From Flavivirga aquatica (lineage in GTDB: Bacteria > Bacteroidota > Bacteroidia > Flavobacteriales > Flavobacteriaceae): DNA of 64,000 nt. The stretch covers positions 992,001 through 1,056,000 of the forward strand of contig NZ_MDJD01000054.1 of NCBI RefSeq assembly GCF_001747085.1. The letters are read 5' to 3'. Made by a program: the position numbers and the translations under genes. Of this stretch, positions 61,919 to 64,000 are shown piece by piece. The notes beneath the pieces were generated by a model. It was not told the DNA's origin. It worked only from the letters and a program-made list of their open reading frames with translations, and ran no database searches. Position 1 is the first letter of the stretch, and each line of letters opens with the position of its first letter.

Positions 61919-63187
61919 ATGGAATCCATTCAAGCTATAAAACAACGTTTTGGTATTATTGGTAATACCCCTTCATTAAATCGTGCTATTGAAAAAGCGA
62001 TTCAAGTAGCACCTACAGATATTTCGGTATTAGTAACAGGTGAAAGTGGTGTTGGTAAAGAAAGTATTCCAAAAATAATACATCAATTATCACACAGAAA
62101 ACACAATAAATATATTGCGGTAAACTGTGGAGCTATACCTGAAGGCACAATAGATAGTGAGCTTTTTGGTCATGAAAAAGGTGCTTTTACAGGTGCAACA
62201 CAAACTCGCGAAGGCTATTTTGAAGTTGCAGATGGTGGTACTATTTTTCTAGATGAAGTTGGTGAACTACCACTCACCACTCAAGTACGTTTATTACGTG
62301 TTTTAGAAAATGGCGAATTTTTAAAAGTAGGTTCAAGTAAAGTACAAAAAACCAATGTCCGTATTGTAGCAGCAACAAACGTTAACATGTTTGAAGCTAT
62401 ACAAAAAGAAAAATTCCGTGAAGATTTATATTATAGATTAAGTACGGTAGACATTAACTTACCTCCACTACGTGAGCGCCAAGAAGACATTCATTTGTTA
62501 TTTAGAAAGTTTGCTAGTGATTTTGCTCTTAAATATAAAATGCCAACCGTAAAGTTAACAGATAACGCTGTTCAAACACTTATAAAACACCGTTGGGGAG
62601 GGAATATTCGTCAATTACGAAATATTGCTGAGCAAGTATCTGTTCTAGAACAAAACAGAACAATTACTGCAGATACTTTAAAAAGTTACTTACCTACTTA
62701 TGGAACCAATTTACCTGCTGTTATTAAAACATCAAAGGAGGAAAGTGATTTTAGTAATGAACGTGAAATTTTATATAAAGTCCTTTTCGATATGAAAAGC
62801 GACTTAAATGATCTAAAGAAACTTACTTTAGAACTCATGAAAAATGACAACACTAAAGATGTTGAGAAAGATAATGAAAGTCTCATTCAAAAAATCTATG
62901 GCAGTTCTGATGAGAAAGATATTTCCTTTGAATCTCCTTCTGAAAACAATGACATTCTTGCTATTTCCGAACATGCTACAGATAATGAAGAGATCATAAC
63001 TGTTCAAGACAAATATCATTTTGCTGAAGAAATTGAAGAAGAAGAAACCTTATCACTTCATGATAAAGAATTAGAATTGATAAAAAAATCCCTTGAACGC
63101 CACCATGGAAAACGTAAATTAGCTGCTAACGAGCTCGGTATTAGTGAACGTACATTATACCGAAAGATTAAACAATACGATTTATAA
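61919..63187 (+). CDS. Sigma-54-dependent transcriptional activator (no receiver domain)
   Basis: 422 residues. The AAA+ domain starts at once: Walker A GESGVGKE at 41-48, GAFTGA loop at 88-93, Walker B GGTIFLDEVGEL near 105-116, and sensor regions IVAATNVNM and FREDLYYRL. The linker (about 240-370) is acidic and variable. The last ~35 residues are a Fis-type helix-turn-helix (HHGKRKLAANELGISERTLYRKIKQY). There is no N-terminal sensor or receiver, so control must be by partner or level. This gene next to lptE is a standard flavobacterial arrangement. Confidence 0.93.
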   Translation: MESIQAIKQRFGIIGNTPSLNRAIEKAIQVAPTDISVLVTGESGVGKESIPKIIHQLSHRKHNKYIAVNCGAIPEGTIDSELFGHEKGAFTGATQTREGYFEVADGGTIFLDEVGELPLTTQVRLLRVLENGEFLKVGSSKVQKTNVRIVAATNVNMFEAIQKEKFREDLYYRLSTVDINLPPLRERQEDIHLLFRKFASDFALKYKMPTVKLTDNAVQTLIKHRWGGNIRQLRNIAEQVSVLEQNRTITADTLKSYLPTYGTNLPAVIKTSKEESDFSNEREILYKVLFDMKSDLNDLKKLTLELMKNDNTKDVEKDNESLIQKIYGSSDEKDISFESPSENNDILAISEHATDNEEIITVQDKYHFAEEIEEEETLSLHDKELELIKKSLERHHGKRKLAANELGISERTLYRKIKQYDL

Positions 63188-63240
63188 GTAATCGTTATAA
63201 AAATACTTGTTATCAATATAAAAAATACAAACAAAAACAA

Positions 63241-63747
63241 ATGAGATACATAACATACGTTTTTTTATTTTTGATTACCATAACTCTAACAAATTGCGGT
63301 ATATACTCTTTTACAGGAGCATCTATCCCACCTGGTACAGAGACCTATCAAGTAAATCGTTTTGAGAACACATCCATATTAGTAGAACCTGGAATAGAAC
63401 GGGACTTTAAATTAGCTCTTGAAGATTTAATACAAAACCAAACTAACTTAAACCTTGTTCCTTCAAATGGTGATTTAACTTACGAAGGCGAGATAACAGA
63501 ATATAGAATTTCGCCAACAACAGCTACATCTCAAAATACTGCCGCACAAAACAGACTAACAATTAGTGTGAAACTTCGATTCTTTAATAGAAAAAAAGCT
63601 GAAGATGATTTAGAAAAATCATTTTCGTTTTTCTTTGATTTTGAAGGAAGCTCCCTGTTAACTGGTGCAAAAAAAGCTGAGGCACATGAAGCCATATTTG
63701 AACGTATCACACAAGATATTTTTAATGCTACATTAGCCAAATGGTAA
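63241..63747 (+). CDS. lptE: LptE-family lipopolysaccharide assembly lipoprotein
   Basis: 168 residues. Lipobox TNC (Cys19) after MRYITYVFLFLITITL. The core fits the LptE family of Bacteroidota: GIYSFTGASIPPGTETYQVN and YEGEITEYRISPTTATS, a beta-sandwich that plugs the LptD barrel and helps insert lipopolysaccharide into the outer membrane. It follows the activator gene by 53 nt. Confidence 0.85.
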   Translation: MRYITYVFLFLITITLTNCGIYSFTGASIPPGTETYQVNRFENTSILVEPGIERDFKLALEDLIQNQTNLNLVPSNGDLTYEGEITEYRISPTTATSQNTAAQNRLTISVKLRFFNRKKAEDDLEKSFSFFFDFEGSSLLTGAKKAEAHEAIFERITQDIFNATLAKW

Positions 63748-63794
63748 TTTATTTATAGTTTTTAGTAACAAATATTAAAAGACAAAAGAAACCA

Positions 63795-64000
63795 ATGAAT
63801 CTAACAGATTTCACACACATACTTCAACACCCTCAAGTTATAACACATGAGCAAACTGAAGCTGTAAAATCTATCATTGAAGAGTTTCCTTATTTTCAAC
63901 CTGCACGAGCTATTTATCTCAAAGGTTTAAAAGACCTAAATAGTTTTAAATACAATCAAGAACTAAAAACAACTGCAGCTTATACTACGGATAGAAGTAT
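63795..64000 (+). CDS. Hypothetical protein, truncated by window end
   Basis: The first 68 residues are visible (MNLTDFTHILQHPQVITHEQ...FPYFQPARAIYLKGLKDLNS). This opening is shared by flavobacterial proteins encoded between lptE and secG/groES. The rest lies outside the window. It begins 47 nt after lptE and is probably co-transcribed. Confidence 0.75.
   Translation, partial: MNLTDFTHILQHPQVITHEQTEAVKSIIEEFPYFQPARAIYLKGLKDLNSFKYNQELKTTAAYTTDRS

Overview
The window is AT-rich DNA from a gliding member of the Bacteroidota, almost certainly a marine-type Flavobacteriaceae. The evidence is the gldK-gldL-gldM-gldN cluster (type IX secretion/gliding motor), BfmA/MobB-type mobilization genes, the flavobacterial block sigma-54 activator-lptE, and TAnnTTTG-like -7 promoter elements. 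I cannot name the genus from sequence alone.

Positions 1 to about 41.9 kb look like an integrated mobile element (ICE or mobilizable island), nearly all transcribed on the minus strand. It holds a partial DUF1917-like gene, an AlbA_2/Schlafen-type regulator pair, a mobilization module (VirD4-type coupling ATPase, MobB-family relaxase, BfmA-type accessory protein) with a possible oriT, a JAB/RadC protein, SSB, and a four-gene Wadjet-like anti-plasmid operon (jetABCD) that is the only clear plus-strand operon. Next come three minus-strand genes or gene pairs (small ORF plus unknown protein, large ParB, DUF932), each behind a copy of the same ~180-bp non-coding leader.

From 17.7 to 37.3 kb lies a heavy-metal island. 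One half is a divalent-metal module (Zn/Cd/Co type): a CzcA-outer-membrane-factor fusion, CzcB, a Fur-family regulator, MerTP, a GDCCVxC protein and a ZntA-type ATPase. The other half is a monovalent-metal module (Cu/Ag type): CusA, TolC-like, CopA, CusB with DUF3347, an HMA lipoprotein and an HYC_CC_PP protein. A matched pair of 19-bp dyads at the same distance from two -7 boxes suggests that the Fur-family protein controls both its own operon and the merTP-zntA operon.

The element ends with an undescribed three-gene operon (helical-repeat protein, possible PD-(D/E)XK-like protein with helical C-terminus, DUF4238 protein), next to an initiator tRNA-fMet gene at 41966-42038. No integrase, IS or CRISPR array is visible, so the other end and the integrase are probably left of the window.

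From 42 kb rightward is ordinary chromosome: a frameshifted CPXCG gene, an LRR protein, an ABC-F ATPase, DUF983, an FAD oxidoreductase, gldNMLK, an arginase-fold protein lacking the usual metal ligands, topA, a membrane protein, an LpxR-like protein and an LVIVD-repeat lipoprotein on the minus strand; then miaB, a lipoprotein, a small protein, a sigma-54-type activator, lptE and a truncated gene on the plus strand.
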